The notes: generated by a model not told the origin, from the sequence alone. DNA of 64,000 nucleotides from JARIHD01 sp035758825 (GCA_035758825.1 DASTWA010000002.1:124001-188000), one strand, 5' to 3'. Counted from the first letter of the stretch, positions 8,073-16,915 are shown. Made by a program: numbers and translations.

Positions 8073-10811
8073 ATGACAAATATCCCCAACGAAATAGAAG
8101 GCACCGTACTCCTCTTACAGGTACCTCGCACTAACGAAAAAAAGGCACTGGCCGCCGAACAAATGTTCGCCAGCCTCCAAGGCCTGCTGGTCCAAGGAAC
8201 AGCCGGCCTATTTAAAAGCGCTAAACGCGAGCATCTGGCCTTTGAGATTGCCGTTATCGGCAAACGTATCGGTTTTTACGTTTGGGTACCGAAATATCTC
8301 AAAGATTACGTCGAAGAACAGATCTACGCCCAATACCCGACCGTACAAATCTCCGAAGTCGAAGATTACGCTTCGCAGGACAAACACTTTGACACCACAG
8401 TAATGAGCGACATGAAGCTCACCCAGAGTGACGTGCTGCCCATCAAGACCTTCCAAAGCTTCGAAGTCGACCCCTTGGCGGCCATTACCGCAACCTTGGC
8501 CAAGTTCGACGAAAACGAAGAAGCCTGGATGCAGCTGATCATCCGTCCGGCATCGGACAAATGGCAGCAAAAGAACGAAAAATATCTGGCCAACCTAAAG
8601 GGCGGCGGCACTTCGTGGCGCCAGCTGCTCGCTCCCAGCGACAAACCGGCCGCACCGCCCAAACTCACCGAATACCAGCAGCTCAGGGCCAGCGGGGCAG
8701 AGACTAAGGGCCAGAAATTAGCCTATGACACCGCGCTGCGCATCGTATACCGCGGCAACGTGTCGGAACAACAGGCACGCTTGCGCCTGCAATCGATTGC
8801 ATCGAGCTACAAACAGTTCAACTCGACGTACCTGAACGGCTTCGAGCAGGGCAAGGTCATGGACGAAACCGCATTAGGCGCTTACCAGGACCGCAGCCTG
8901 GGCACCAAAAGCTTCGTGATGAACATCGAAGAGATCGCCACGCTATACCACCTGCCGCACACCAACGTAGAAACGCCATACATCTTATGGGCCAGCTCAC
9001 AGACAGCCGAACCTCCGGCCAACCTGCCGCTGGTAAGCAGCGAGTACAACCCCGACATCAGCCCGGTAGCCATTACTAACTTCCGCGGCCACAATACCGC
9101 CTTTGGCTTGCCGCGCAGCGACCGCGGCCGGCACTTGTACATCCTTGGGCAAACTGGCGTAGGTAAATCTGGTCTTTTGGAACTGCTGACCATTTCGGAC
9201 CTCTACAGCCCCTATGGCTTCGCTGTCATCGACCCGCACGGTGACTATGCCCAGAATATCCTCAAGCGCATCCCGCCAGAGCGCATGGACGACGTGGTGT
9301 ACTTTAACGCCGCCGATACCGAATTCCCGGTAGCCTTCAACCCCTTGGAGGTCTACGACGAAAAGCTCAAGACCCACACCTGTTCCGAGCTTATCGGCGT
9401 CCTTAAACGTTTGTTTGATTCTTGGGGCCCGCGCCTGGAATACATCCTGCGCTACACTATCCTGGCGCTCTTGGACTACCCAAACGCCACGATGCTGGAC
9501 ATCACCCGGCTTTTGACCGACAAAAAATTCCGTAATAACGTGCTCCAATACGTCCACGACCCGGTCGTACTAAACTTCTGGAATGTCGAATTTGCCAGCT
9601 GGAACGACAAGTTTGCGACCGAAGCCGTCGCACCGGTGCTTAACAAGGTCGGCGCCTTTACGGCCAACCCGTTGGTCCGTAATATTATCGGCCAGCCAAA
9701 GAGCAGCTTTAACATCCGCCAGATCATGGACGAGCGCAAGATCCTGATCGTAAACCTGTCCCGCGGTCTGGTCGGCGAAGACAACGCCGCGCTGCTTGGT
9801 GCCCTGATCGTTACCAAGATCCAGATGGGCGCCATGAGCCGCGCCGACATCGCCGTCGAGGAACGGGCGCCGTTCTATCTGTATGTCGACGAATTCCAGA
9901 ACTTTGCCACCGACTCATTCGCAACCATTCTGAGTGAGGCCCGTAAGTATGGCCTTAACCTGACTGTTGCCAACCAGTACACCGCCCAGATGATGCAGGA
10001 AGTCAAAGACGCCGTCTTTGGTAACGTCGGTTCGATCATCGCCTTCCGGATGAGCGCCGACGACGCCCGCGTTATGCAGCGTTACTTTGAGCCGAAGTTT
10101 ACCGAGTTCGACCTGATCCACATGCATAACCGGCACTTCATCATCAGCATGACTGTCCAGGGCGAAAAGTCCCAGGCGTTCTCGGGGATTACGCTCGACA
10201 TACCGCCTCTGGCCGAAAACGCCACCGAAGCGATCATTGCCAAAAGCCGCAAGTTGTACGGCACGCCTCTGGCCGAGGTCGAAAAGGCTATGCAAAGCCA
10301 GTACCTGACCACTGCGCCACAGTCAAAACAACCACCGCAGCCCAAACAAAAAAACACACCAGACGCCCGTAAGGAAAAGCCCGTTAAGCGGGATGTGGCC
10401 AAGCCGGAGGCCGCTCCAAAGCCTGCGCAGCAGGTGCAGGCTGTTCGGCCCGATCGTCAGCGTTATATAAGTCTGGGCAACCTGTTATTCCGGACGGCAA
10501 CGACCCAAGCCGAGACCGCGCATCAGCCGGCCGCAGAGCAAGCCGCCCCAAGCTCGCAGCCCCTTGAGCCTATTCCGGTAGCCGCCGTCGAATCCGAACC
10601 CGTTTCGCTCAGATCGCTGACCGAAGAGGTGATCCATTTGCACGACCCCGAGCCACAGCCAATCAAGCTGGACAATGCCATTCCGCTGTCCGGCGAAAGT
10701 GCCGGAACGAGCACCGAGCCTGTCGCCGGAGACACTGGCGAGCCCAAGAAAAAACGACGACGACGTCGCCGCCGCCGAAGCGGCAGCGCAACCAAAACAA
10801 CAGAAGAGTAG
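8073..10811 (+). CDS. VirD4/TraD-like type IV secretion coupling-type ATPase
   Basis: 912 residues. After an N-terminal domain (about 1-310) without clear motifs comes an FtsK/HerA-type AAA core: Walker A GQTGVGKS (359-366), then FAVIDPHGDYAQ, and Walker B YLYVDEFQNF with D606-E607. The segment SEARKYGLNLTVANQY resembles the sensor region of TraD/TraG proteins. From about 735 the chain is low-complexity (Pro, Gln, Lys, Ala) and ends in a KKKRRRRRRRR patch that could touch DNA, RNA or membrane. Such proteins pump DNA or protein substrates to a membrane channel. No N-terminal membrane helices are visible, and no relaxase or other secretion gene is near, so its channel partner is unknown. Single gene with its own promoter and a terminator that overlaps its last codons. 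Confidence 0.85.
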   Translation: MTNIPNEIEGTVLLLQVPRTNEKKALAAEQMFASLQGLLVQGTAGLFKSAKREHLAFEIAVIGKRIGFYVWVPKYLKDYVEEQIYAQYPTVQISEVEDYASQDKHFDTTVMSDMKLTQSDVLPIKTFQSFEVDPLAAITATLAKFDENEEAWMQLIIRPASDKWQQKNEKYLANLKGGGTSWRQLLAPSDKPAAPPKLTEYQQLRASGAETKGQKLAYDTALRIVYRGNVSEQQARLRLQSIASSYKQFNSTYLNGFEQGKVMDETALGAYQDRSLGTKSFVMNIEEIATLYHLPHTNVETPYILWASSQTAEPPANLPLVSSEYNPDISPVAITNFRGHNTAFGLPRSDRGRHLYILGQTGVGKSGLLELLTISDLYSPYGFAVIDPHGDYAQNILKRIPPERMDDVVYFNAADTEFPVAFNPLEVYDEKLKTHTCSELIGVLKRLFDSWGPRLEYILRYTILALLDYPNATMLDITRLLTDKKFRNNVLQYVHDPVVLNFWNVEFASWNDKFATEAVAPVLNKVGAFTANPLVRNIIGQPKSSFNIRQIMDERKILIVNLSRGLVGEDNAALLGALIVTKIQMGAMSRADIAVEERAPFYLYVDEFQNFATDSFATILSEARKYGLNLTVANQYTAQMMQEVKDAVFGNVGSIIAFRMSADDARVMQRYFEPKFTEFDLIHMHNRHFIISMTVQGEKSQAFSGITLDIPPLAENATEAIIAKSRKLYGTPLAEVEKAMQSQYLTTAPQSKQPPQPKQKNTPDARKEKPVKRDVAKPEAAPKPAQQVQAVRPDRQRYISLGNLLFRTATTQAETAHQPAAEQAAPSSQPLEPIPVAAVESEPVSLRSLTEEVIHLHDPEPQPIKLDNAIPLSGESAGTSTEPVAGDTGEPKKKRRRRRRRRSGSATKTTEE

Positions 10812-10834
10812 CCCCGGACTACTCTTCTGTTTTC
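10799..10834. terminator. Shared bidirectional terminator
   Basis: Perfect 13-bp stem AACAGAAGAGTAG / CTACTCTTCTGTT with a 7-base loop, followed by T's on the plus strand. The arms contain the stop codons of both convergent genes. Confidence 0.9.
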
Positions 10835-11379
10835 CGTCGTGGCACTAGCCAGCCGAACCAGGCCTTAAGCCGGTGCTTCTTGAGGCGGGCAGCTATTGCG
10901 AGCAAAAGGACTGTAAGCGGCGGGTACACCCACGACCAGCCAAAGGCCTGCCACAAATAACCCCAAACGATAAATGACCAGGTAATAAAAAGCATGACCA
11001 CTGAAATTACAGAGGTAAGACGATATACTCGTGTCCCTTCGGGTGTAAAAAATTTGATGTAGCCGATAAACGCAGACAAGGGCAGGGCAATCACCAGTAG
11101 CCACAGGGTCAGTATGTGTGCACCGACGACCAAACCCAATGCGCCAGCAAAGGACAGCATCCAGTCAGATACCCGATCGATATGACCGCCTATCACTGTT
11201 TGGGCATTAAGCTTCTTGGCGGCCAAACCATCGAAAAAATCAGTCAGCAGGGCGGCTGCCAACAGCCAAAAGCCCGCTGCCCACCGCCCTTGGACTGCAG
11301 AGATATACACCGGCACCGCCAGAATACCCCGGCTGGCCGACAAAACGTTGGGTAGCCACTTAAGAGATTGCGCCTTCAC
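10819..11379 (-). CDS. CDP-alcohol phosphatidyltransferase family protein (PgsA-like)
   Basis: 186 residues with four to six membrane helices. The family motif D-x2-DG-x2-A(R)-x8-G-x3-D-x3-D is complete at D47, D50-G51, A54, G64, D68 and D72, except that the usual Arg is Lys55. The enzyme would join a CDP-linked lipid to an alcohol (glycerol phosphate or inositol phosphate type) in the membrane. The divergent neighbour is a lipid kinase, which fits phospholipid metabolism. GAAGG sits four bases before ATG 11379, with TACTAT about 17 bases upstream as a likely -10. The substrate cannot be told. Confidence 0.85.
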   Translation of the reverse strand: MKAQSLKWLPNVLSASRGILAVPVYISAVQGRWAAGFWLLAAALLTDFFDGLAAKKLNAQTVIGGHIDRVSDWMLSFAGALGLVVGAHILTLWLLVIALPLSAFIGYIKFFTPEGTRVYRLTSVISVVMLFITWSFIVWGYLWQAFGWSWVYPPLTVLLLAIAARLKKHRLKAWFGWLVPRRKTEE

Positions 11380-11437
11380 ACAAACATAGTATCACGGGGC
11401 ATTTGCTTCTCGCCATGAAATGCCTATTATTAGAGGT

Positions 11438-12436
11438 ATGCGTACAATGCCCAGCGAGGCCGTAACCGATCGTTTTAGCACCATCCTGATCTTTTTTAAC
11501 CCAAAGAGCACTCATGCGGCTTCGACCCGAAGGCGCATAGCCGAAATCGAACGCCTGATGCCCGGCACACCTATGGCCGTCATCGAAACTTCGGCAGGCG
11601 GTCATGCCGAAATCGAACGCCTCGTCAAAGCCCATGCCAAAAAGCTTGGCCCCAGCACGCTTCTTTGCATAGCGGCAGGCGACGGTACAACCAGCCAGAT
11701 CATCGAGGCCATATTAACGGCTAAAGGCCTTCCGGGAAAGGCCCGCAAAACAGTTGTGCTGCCACTATGGGGCGGCAATGCCAATGATCTGGCGCATATG
11801 CTCAACGGGCCCGCCTACAAGGCCAAGCTGCATGACATCCTCAAGGAGGGGCGGATCGTACAGATCCATCCATTACAGTGCGACATGACCGACCAAGACC
11901 GCAAAACCCACACCCGGCTGGCCGCCTGCTATGCCAGCCTCGGCGTCAGCGGCTTTGTAGCCAAGCGGCTCGTGCAGCCGTCGTACCGCCTGAACCCTCT
12001 GCATAAGATACCTGGCGGGACTATCCTCATGGATATTCTTACCGTCCTAAGCTCCATCATGGGGGCGCCGTCTTTCAGCATTAAAGAGCACGGCGACGTG
12101 CGCTCCATCTATGAGCTCAGTTTCCATAACGGCTCGCGCATGGCAAAACTTGAACGGCTGCCCGCCAAACTGACCGACGAAATGTTCTACCTGAACCAGT
12201 TCGAGAATAAAAAACTCCTGTCGGTCATCCCTCGGTTCATTGAGATGACCCGGAAGGGTGTGTCGCAAAACCTGCTGCGTAATTACACGTCGTTCACGAC
12301 GCAAGCCGAAAGCTGGGCCCAGTTCGACGGGGAGCCGGAGCTTATCCCGGCACAAACCAAGGTACAGGTGCAGCTTTGCCCCCGTCCGTTTAATGCATTA
12401 ACCACGCTCCTCAGGCACGAAGACGACAAAAAGTAA
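11438..12436 (+). CDS. Diacylglycerol/sphingosine kinase-family lipid kinase
   Basis: 332 residues. The DAGK catalytic signature is visible: FFNPKS near the N-terminus, AAGDGTTSQ, then LPLWGGNANDLAHML. These form the nucleotide site of the DagK/LCB5/YegS family. It would phosphorylate a lipid such as diacylglycerol or an isoprenoid alcohol with ATP. Starts at 11420, 11438 and 11447 are in frame. I prefer 11438, because the TATTAT -10 (11425-11430) ends seven bases before it, making the message leaderless, while 11420 lies upstream of the -10. It is divergent from the phosphatidyltransferase with a 58-base gap, so the two promoters are close. A strong hairpin terminator follows at 12550. Confidence 0.85.
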   Translation: MRTMPSEAVTDRFSTILIFFNPKSTHAASTRRRIAEIERLMPGTPMAVIETSAGGHAEIERLVKAHAKKLGPSTLLCIAAGDGTTSQIIEAILTAKGLPGKARKTVVLPLWGGNANDLAHMLNGPAYKAKLHDILKEGRIVQIHPLQCDMTDQDRKTHTRLAACYASLGVSGFVAKRLVQPSYRLNPLHKIPGGTILMDILTVLSSIMGAPSFSIKEHGDVRSIYELSFHNGSRMAKLERLPAKLTDEMFYLNQFENKKLLSVIPRFIEMTRKGVSQNLLRNYTSFTTQAESWAQFDGEPELIPAQTKVQVQLCPRPFNALTTLLRHEDDKK

Positions 12437-12549
12437 GTAGAGCAACTCCCATGCTCTTCGTTTGCAAACTGATAAATTTTCTATGTAAACTCTATGTCAA
12501 CTCTATATTCCCAGCCAAAACATATAGAAAAACCTGCCTCCCGACAACG

Positions 12550-12600
12550 AAATGCCCACAAGAACACTGCAGCTATTGCGGTGTTCTTGTGGGCATTTCT
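12550..12600. terminator. Bidirectional terminator, 18-bp stem
   Basis: AAATGCCCACAAGAACAC pairs perfectly with GTGTTCTTGTGGGCATTT across a 13-base loop. It sits between convergent genes ending at 12436 and 12613. The bases between 12437 and 12549 hold nothing else I can name. Confidence 0.85.
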
Positions 12601-12612
12601 GGATATATGGAC

Positions 12613-12888
12613 TTAGGCCATAGCACGCGGACGCTCCGAAATGTCGATCAGCGTCCAGAGCTTTTCGTGCGTGTCGAAACGCAGACGGTATTCGCTTTGG
12701 CCATCGGTCATATCAAAAATCTGGATAAGACGATGGCCCTTCTGGACCAAATGACGGAGTCCGTCCAGGAAAGTATATTCCCGTCCGTCAAACTCGATGC
12801 GCTTCGGGAAACTCTTCAGCTCATGGCTGTTCTGGAAGTACACAGCGGTTACAGCGACTTCTTTGTTGATTGTTACACGGCTACTCAT
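12613..12888 (-). CDS. Small conserved-looking protein of unknown function
   Basis: 91 residues, soluble, no signal or membrane segment. The texture is that of a folded alpha/beta domain (KRIEFDGREYTFLDGLRHLVQ, then YRLRFDTHEKLWTLIDI). AGGAG lies eight bases before ATG 12888 and fixes the start. Forty bases upstream is the inverted repeat ACGTTTA-N8-TAAACGT, a possible operator. No family recognised. The strong ribosome site and own terminator suggest a well-expressed single gene. Confidence 0.7.
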   Translation of the reverse strand: MSSRVTINKEVAVTAVYFQNSHELKSFPKRIEFDGREYTFLDGLRHLVQKGHRLIQIFDMTDGQSEYRLRFDTHEKLWTLIDISERPRAMA

Positions 12889-12925
12889 AGGTCAAGCTCC
12901 TAAAAGTTAAGACTAATAAAGAATG

Positions 12926-12947
12926 ACGTTTATTTGTTTTTAAACGT
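12926..12947 (-). promoter_or_regulatory. Inverted repeat upstream of the 12888 gene, possible operator
   Basis: ACGTTTA and TAAACGT arms are perfect, with an 8-base spacer. It is near the expected promoter of the small gene at 12613-12888. Confidence 0.35.
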
Positions 12948-13308
12948 TATAAGCGGCTTTTTGATAACAGGTGCCCAGGTCTGGCGACGAACTACCGCTT
13001 ACGAGTCATCGGAACCCTTGGAAACTGTTGCTTGATGAAGGGAAAGGCAGTGACGCTTGTCCGCCGTACAGCAGATAGTGAGTTTGCTCCCTAAAAGTCT
13101 TTGCACATAAGCCTGTATGTAAGAAGGCGGTCATGCCAGCACACACATTGCTACTACGTATTATAGCGGCCGGATGCCAGTAAGCAACACATTGGTTATG
13201 GTTACATTTACAGCACATTCCAACCATATCTTGTTGCGCCCAAAATGGCCGTTCTAAACAATACTTGTCCACTTCGGGCAAGGAGTGCAGTACAATAGGG
13301 AGCAGGTT
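12948..13308. other. Non-coding stretch ahead of the Crp/Fnr gene
   Basis: No convincing gene. A 107-residue minus-strand frame (13006-13329) is unusually rich in Cys and His, runs into the Crp/Fnr gene and has no ribosome site. The right end holds the TACAAT -10 (13291-13296) and the imperfect inverted repeat TTGTCC-N5-GGGCAA (13265-13281), a possible self-control site. Confidence 0.4.
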
Positions 13309-13977
13309 ATGGATACACCACTGACGCATCTGAACGACCTGCTGAACGCGTATAGCTTACGCAAGTTCAAGAAAGGGCAAACCCTCCTGTTTCAGGGAGA
13401 AGTCCCGCGTTTTGCGTATGTCATCCGCTCCGGAACCGTCAAAACCTACAATATTTCTCCTACGGGCGAAGAGCAGGTGGTTTCGCTCAGCTCTGAATAC
13501 GACATCATTCCGGAAGCTTGGTTCTTGGGTGAAGCGTCGGTTGCCTATTATTTTTATGAAGCGTTTACCGACTGCGCCGTCTATACCATTACGCGCGACG
13601 AGCTAATCAAGAAGGTCAATGAGAGCCACGAACTCAGTAACAAGCTCTTGCAGCGCTTTATGCGGTTGTATGTCGGCGCCAGCGTCCACATCAACGCCCT
13701 GGAGCAGCCCCGGTCCCGCGACAAACTGGTCCACCTTTTGCACTACCTGATGGTTCGGTATGGCGAAGAAATCGTCAGAGGCAAAATCAAAATCAGTCTT
13801 CGCCTGACACACCAGACACTCGCCAATATGCTGGGCATTACCCGCGAAACCATTGCTACCGAGATTGCCCGGTTGCGGCGCGAAAAAATCCTAGACTACA
13901 AACAGCAGACATACATCATAGACAAGCCGGCATTGCTCAGGCTGCGTAATGACGAAAACCTAATCTCAAAATTATAG
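13309..13977 (+). CDS. Crp/Fnr-family transcription regulator
   Basis: 222 residues. The N-terminal half is a cyclic-nucleotide-binding-type beta roll (KFKKGQTLLFQGEVPRFAYVIRSGTVKTY). A long dimer helix follows, then a winged helix with recognition helix LGITRETIATEIARLRREK. The RET at its start is as in Crp. Only one Cys is present, so an Fnr-type Fe-S cluster is unlikely. The cAMP-binding residues are not evident, so the effector is unknown. A GTG at 13285 is in frame, but ATG 13309 follows AGGGAGCAGG and the -10, so it is preferred. It is a candidate reader of the TGTAA/TTACA 16-mers in this window. Confidence 0.88.
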   Translation: MDTPLTHLNDLLNAYSLRKFKKGQTLLFQGEVPRFAYVIRSGTVKTYNISPTGEEQVVSLSSEYDIIPEAWFLGEASVAYYFYEAFTDCAVYTITRDELIKKVNESHELSNKLLQRFMRLYVGASVHINALEQPRSRDKLVHLLHYLMVRYGEEIVRGKIKISLRLTHQTLANMLGITRETIATEIARLRREKILDYKQQTYIIDKPALLRLRNDENLISKL

Positions 13978-14012
13978 AAGAGGCCCTACGATTCCAGGGC
14001 TTCTTCTATAAT
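13971..14012. terminator. Shared bidirectional terminator
   Basis: A 17-bp stem ATTATAGAAGAGGCCCT / AGGGCTTCTTCTATAAT with one wobble and an 8-base loop. It spans the ends of both convergent genes (13977 and 13986). Confidence 0.8.
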
Positions 14013-14348
14013 GCGTACCAAATCGTGCGGTGCCGCCCACGATTTGAGCAGATACCGTTTGGCGCCGAGCTTAAAGGCTTCATCTATGTCCGATTGCGAG
14101 TCCTGGTTGCTAAACACAATAACCTTGGACGGGGTCGTATGGGCGTCCAGGTTGCGCAAAAAATCGAGCCCGCTCATTTTTGGAAGCTTCATGTCCAGTA
14201 AGATAAGGTCCGGCTCGTACTGTTCGATCAGCGTAAGGGCTTCTTCGCCGTCGTATGCGACCGACACATCATATTTATGGCGCTCCAGGATAATCCTGTA
14301 TGCTTCGGCTAAGGGTTTCTCGTCTTCGACGATTAATATTTTTGGCAT
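13986..14348 (-). CDS. Single-domain response regulator (receiver only)
   Basis: 120 residues, all one receiver domain. The acidic pair is in IVEDEKP, the phosphoacceptor is D52 (LILLDMKLPKMSG), the Ser/Thr site is in VIVFSN, and Lys101 is in YLLKSW. There is no output domain, so it acts by binding a partner protein. It is the last gene of the kinase operon, 28 bases after the other receiver. Both receivers could be targets of the CHASE kinase upstream. Confidence 0.9.
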   Translation of the reverse strand: MPKILIVEDEKPLAEAYRIILERHKYDVSVAYDGEEALTLIEQYEPDLILLDMKLPKMSGLDFLRNLDAHTTPSKVIVFSNQDSQSDIDEAFKLGAKRYLLKSWAAPHDLVRIIEEALES

Positions 14349-14376
14349 ATCTTATTCATTTCTACAAAATTATTAA

Positions 14377-14751
14377 CTACTTTGGCAACATCTTTTTTAC
14401 TTTCATGGCTAATTGCCTGGGAGAAAGATCGGCCTTAAGGATAGAATCGGCGACACCGTACGCTGCGGCGTCCTCCGGAGAAATGGCATCAGACAAATTG
14501 CTCAGCATGAGGGTTTTGACGGTCGGATGGGTCGTAGGAAGCTGAGCGCGCCTCAAGAATTCATCGCCGCTCATGACTGGCATTAGCATGTCGAGCAGGA
14601 GCACGTCCGGCCTAAAGGCCCGCAGCTTGACGAGCGCGACCTTGCCGTTCTCGGCCATGTCCACGTCAAAGCCCTCGCTCTTGAGCAAAAAAGCAAACGC
14701 CTCACGCAGCGGCTTTTCGTCTTCGATGATAAGGATTCGTTTGGATGCCAT
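14377..14751 (-). CDS. Single-domain response regulator (receiver only)
   Basis: 124 residues. Receiver landmarks are IIEDEKP, D54 (VLLLDMLMPVMSG), the SN pair in LMLSNLSD, and K106 in SILKADLSP. No DNA-binding or enzymatic output domain. It sits 51 bases after the histidine kinase and 28 before the second receiver. Two receivers behind one kinase suggest a branch or a phosphate sink. Confidence 0.9.
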   Translation of the reverse strand: MASKRILIIEDEKPLREAFAFLLKSEGFDVDMAENGKVALVKLRAFRPDVLLLDMLMPVMSGDEFLRRAQLPTTHPTVKTLMLSNLSDAISPEDAAAYGVADSILKADLSPRQLAMKVKKMLPK

Positions 14752-14802
14752 ACCTATATTAGAGTGTATGCGCTTGTCAGGAATCTGTCTACAGATAGAA
14801 AG

Positions 14803-16587
14803 CTACGACTCGTATGGCTGGCTAAAGGGCAGGTACACGGTAAACACCGAACCGACGCCGACTTCCGAAGCCAGCTCGATCGATCCGTGGTGCAGCAGGA
14901 TAATCTTGTTGGTAAGATACAGGCCGACGCCGCTGCCGTTCACATCTGTCGAAAGTTCGTTTTCGACACGGGTGAACTTTTCGAATACCCGGGCCTGGGC
15001 CGCCTGTTCAATGCCGACGCCATTGTCGCTGACTTTTACGACCACCCGGCCATGCGACCGCCGGACCGAGACATTGATTGATCCGCCCTCAGGTGTGTAC
15101 TTGACGGCATTGCTCAACAGATTGTCAAAGGCCATGCGGATATAGTGCGGGTCAACCTCGGCCCAGATGGCCCGTTTCGGCGCTTTTACCGCAATCCGTT
15201 GGCCGCGAGCTGCCGCCGACTGCTCGTGCTCATGAGCCACGCTCCGGAGCAGTGTTGATACGTCCAGCCTCTCGGTCCGCAGCTGGATGCGGTCAGCGTC
15301 AAGCCGAGCAACGTATAACAGCTGGTTGATGATATCCAGCTGGCGCTCATTGCTGTCGTAGGCGTTATTAAGCATATCGATCTGTTGGTCGCTGAGCTTA
15401 CCGCCATACCCCTGCAAAAGCATACCAACGTACTGCTTGACCACAGTGGCCGGCGTCCGTAGTTGGTGTGAAGCGAGCGACAAAAGATCGTCCTTGGCGG
15501 TCTGGACCTCCTCTTGTTTTTGACGGGCATATTTCCGTTCCCGGTCATTGACCAAATACCATACCAAACCCGCAAAGAACACTGAAGTCAGAATGCCGCG
15601 CCACAAAGCTTGGCCAGGCAATTGGCGCTCCCGGTCCGACAGCAGCTGAGGCGGCCCGGCAAAAGTCACCCGGTACCGATGCCCATAGAATGAGATAGTC
15701 CGGGTGTCCGACACCGAGCCGTTTTGGCCCATAATAAAGTTGTAGTCCTCCGATTGGTACACAAAATTATTCTTGGTATCAGCTTCGGCGTCCAGTACTT
15801 TTATAGCCAGATTGGGGCTATGTCCGGCGTCATAAATCGCTTCGGCCAACGATTTGATGTCGACTGCCATATACGAAAACCCGACAATAGCCGCCTGGCG
15901 TTCTTGCACACTCCGGACACTAGCACCTTCCTTGTATATAGGCATGTACAGCAAGAAGGACGGACGGCCGCTGCGGGATTCGCTGACCAATGAGACCTTG
16001 CCGGTCATAGCGGGCTTGCCGGTATCGATGGCCCGGTCCATGGCCGTACGGCGGACCTCGTCGGTGTACCCATCGTAGCCGCGGCTCTTGCTGTTATTAC
16101 CGATATACCCCGCGTTAAAGGTCACCGGCACATACACGTCCCGATTACCTTGCGGGTAAATCGTATAATCGGCATCTCCTTGAGCGCGCCGCCGCCGCAA
16201 ATATTCCGAAAGGTCGGCCCTTTTTACATATTGGCTAAGCCCGATACCTTCGATGTCGGGGTAGCGGGTGGCTATGTCATACGGTTCATGGAAAGCGTCC
16301 CATTCGGCCTGTGTTATCTGCTCGTTAATCTTATATAGACCGCCGCTGGAACGAAGTAGTGATTCGTATAGTGTCAGCCGGGCGACGGCAGACCGGGCGG
16401 TATCGGCGACCTGCCGGTCATAAGCGGTCCGCAGGTCCATCTGGACGCTCTGACGCAAATTATTCCAGTAGTATCCGGCGGCAGTCAGGCCAATGCCAAG
16501 CACCATGACGGTAACCACGACATGCATTCGCGTATGTCGCTTGACCCACGCGCCAGTGGCAATTAATTTCGATTTCAGTCGATACAC
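14803..16587 (-). CDS. Membrane histidine kinase with extracellular CHASE-type sensor
   Basis: 594 residues. TM1 (about 22-42) and TM2 (about 333-352) enclose a large outside domain with CHASE character (YDIATRYPDIEGIGLSQYV). The kinase core follows: H-box SLASHQLRTP with H374, N-box DNLLSNAVKYTPEG, G1 DNGVGIE and G2 GSGVGLYL. It should sense a small ligand outside and phosphorylate itself, then receivers; the two receiver-only genes downstream are the likely partners. The start ATG 16587 lies about 30 bases after a TACAAT -10 (16629-16624). A TGTAA-N6-TTACA site at 16644-16659 occupies the -35 region, suggesting Crp-family control. Confidence 0.92.
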   Translation of the reverse strand: MYRLKSKLIATGAWVKRHTRMHVVVTVMVLGIGLTAAGYYWNNLRQSVQMDLRTAYDRQVADTARSAVARLTLYESLLRSSGGLYKINEQITQAEWDAFHEPYDIATRYPDIEGIGLSQYVKRADLSEYLRRRRAQGDADYTIYPQGNRDVYVPVTFNAGYIGNNSKSRGYDGYTDEVRRTAMDRAIDTGKPAMTGKVSLVSESRSGRPSFLLYMPIYKEGASVRSVQERQAAIVGFSYMAVDIKSLAEAIYDAGHSPNLAIKVLDAEADTKNNFVYQSEDYNFIMGQNGSVSDTRTISFYGHRYRVTFAGPPQLLSDRERQLPGQALWRGILTSVFFAGLVWYLVNDRERKYARQKQEEVQTAKDDLLSLASHQLRTPATVVKQYVGMLLQGYGGKLSDQQIDMLNNAYDSNERQLDIINQLLYVARLDADRIQLRTERLDVSTLLRSVAHEHEQSAAARGQRIAVKAPKRAIWAEVDPHYIRMAFDNLLSNAVKYTPEGGSINVSVRRSHGRVVVKVSDNGVGIEQAAQARVFEKFTRVENELSTDVNGSGVGLYLTNKIILLHHGSIELASEVGVGSVFTVYLPFSQPYES

Positions 16588-16643
16588 GTACAGCTCACAA
16601 TGCCGTTTATCTGCATACCTTACATTGTATCGGTGTCTAACGC

Positions 16644-16659
16644 TGTAAAAAAGTTTACA
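16644..16659. promoter_or_regulatory. Crp-family-like operator TGTAA-N6-TTACA
   Basis: The 16-mer TGTAAAAAAGTTTACA is a near-perfect inverted repeat (six-base arms). Its centre is about 34 bases upstream of the likely start of the CHASE kinase message, and it also lies upstream of the small gene at 16742. Confidence 0.5.
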
Positions 16660-16741
16660 CCTTTTTTAACCGTTTTCTTACGGATTGGCAAACGGATACC
16701 GCCTATCATAAAAGTACCCTAACGATAACGGGGAGGCAAGT

Positions 16742-16909
16742 ATGATACGGGACGAACAGCAATTACAAGAACGAATCGACGGTTTTCTGGGAAGGAAGCA
16801 GGCGCAATATCCCGAAATTACAATTTCTATCCGCACCGGCCGGCTTTCACCAAAAACCCGCCGGCCACAGGCCAAGCAGTCGTACGTCCAAGCCATCCCC
16901 ACAAGATAA
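16742..16909 (+). CDS. Small basic protein, 55 residues
   Basis: MIRDEQQLQERIDGFLGRKQ opens a short chain with an acidic/Gln-rich helix and a basic tail (RLSPKTRRPQAKQ). No family recognised. The start is well supported by GGGGAGG five bases before the ATG. The stop at 16907-16909 is six bases before the next gene, so the two are probably co-translated. Its job may relate to the GlsB-like neighbour, but that is a guess. Confidence 0.6.
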   Translation: MIRDEQQLQERIDGFLGRKQAQYPEITISIRTGRLSPKTRRPQAKQSYVQAIPTR

Positions 16910-16915
16910 TTACCT

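Noticed and set aside
13006..13329. 107-codon minus-strand ORF rich in Cys and His
   Set aside because: It overlaps the start and promoter of the Crp/Fnr gene, lacks a ribosome site and matches no family.
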